A stretch of DNA of 22,561 nucleotides from an uncultured Subdoligranulum sp. (lineage in GTDB: Bacteria; Bacillota_A; Clostridia; Oscillospirales; Ruminococcaceae). Of this stretch, positions 22,535 through 22,561 are shown one piece after another. The notes beneath the pieces were generated by a model that was not told where the DNA came from, did not search any database, and saw only the letters and a list, made by a program, of their open reading frames with translations. Both the position numbers and the translations under genes were made by a program. Where the stretch lies: positions 1 to 22,561 of the forward strand of contig NZ_CALADU010000001.1 of assembly GCF_937890665.1 (NCBI RefSeq), given 5' to 3'. Each line of letters begins with the position of its first letter. Position 1 is the stretch's first letter.

Positions 22535-22561
22535 CTAAAATAGCCCCAAAGAGGCCAGAAG

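Noticed and set aside
1..22561. CRISPR array, prophage, integrase or insertion sequence
   Set aside because: No regularly spaced repeats, terminal inverted repeats with a transposase, or phage-like genes were seen. The tRNA at the left edge has no adjacent integrase in the window.

Overview
The window looks like chromosomal DNA of an anaerobic gut-type Firmicute, most likely a Clostridia member of the Oscillospiraceae/Ruminococcaceae type. This rests on moderate GC with AAGGAGG-type ribosome binding sites, Gram-positive style lipoproteins, a CUT1 sugar transporter without its own ATPase, and the pairing of a flavodoxin-family protein with a DUF3737 protein. The genus cannot be named from this sequence. 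There is no transposase, integrase, phage gene or CRISPR array.

Left part (1-7730). A tRNA-Thr(CGT), cut by the window edge, has its own strong promoter. Next comes a minus-strand operon, gmd > fcl > manC > manA, which converts fructose-6-phosphate to GDP-L-fucose except for the phosphomannomutase step, which is not encoded here. A divergent AraC-type regulator, followed by a rhomboid-like protein, shares the 174-bp promoter region with gmd. A MATE-family efflux gene follows. Its 5' leader carries a strong terminator just before the start codon and a sequence that could form a competing antiterminator.

Centre (7734-16891), the most unusual region. A two-component system (OmpR-type regulator plus histidine kinase, + strand) is divergent from a tightly coupled six-gene minus-strand operon. 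That operon encodes a large lipoprotein (propeller-like half plus CUT1 solute-binding half), two CUT1 permeases, a small lipoprotein, an HlyD/MFP-type adaptor and a MacB-like membrane protein. It has no ATPase. Both divergent promoters carry the same 11-bp-spaced direct repeat (TTYAAG-N5-TTCAAG) at the same distance from the -10 box. This strongly suggests that the regulator controls both transcripts, and it also fixes where the 5' ends of both genes must lie. On that basis both first genes appear damaged: the solute-binding protein has GTA where its start codon should be, and the regulator has an out-of-frame stretch that removes the conserved acidic pair of its receiver domain.

Right part (16923-22561). 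A minus-strand group (92-aa protein, DUF3737 protein, flavodoxin-family protein, cyclophilin-like lipoprotein) is divergent from a LysR-type regulator. A 23-bp perfect palindrome overlaps the LysR promoter. The LysR gene is broken by a one-base frameshift at a G run. A bcp > rhodanese lipoprotein > yaaA operon follows, which looks like peroxide and thiol stress defence, and then a TraX-like membrane protein whose 5' end is lost or out of frame near the window edge.

No gene-free stretch exceeds about 185 bp. Three independent 5' or internal lesions (solute-binding protein, response regulator, LysR) mean that real inactivation and assembly error both have to be considered.
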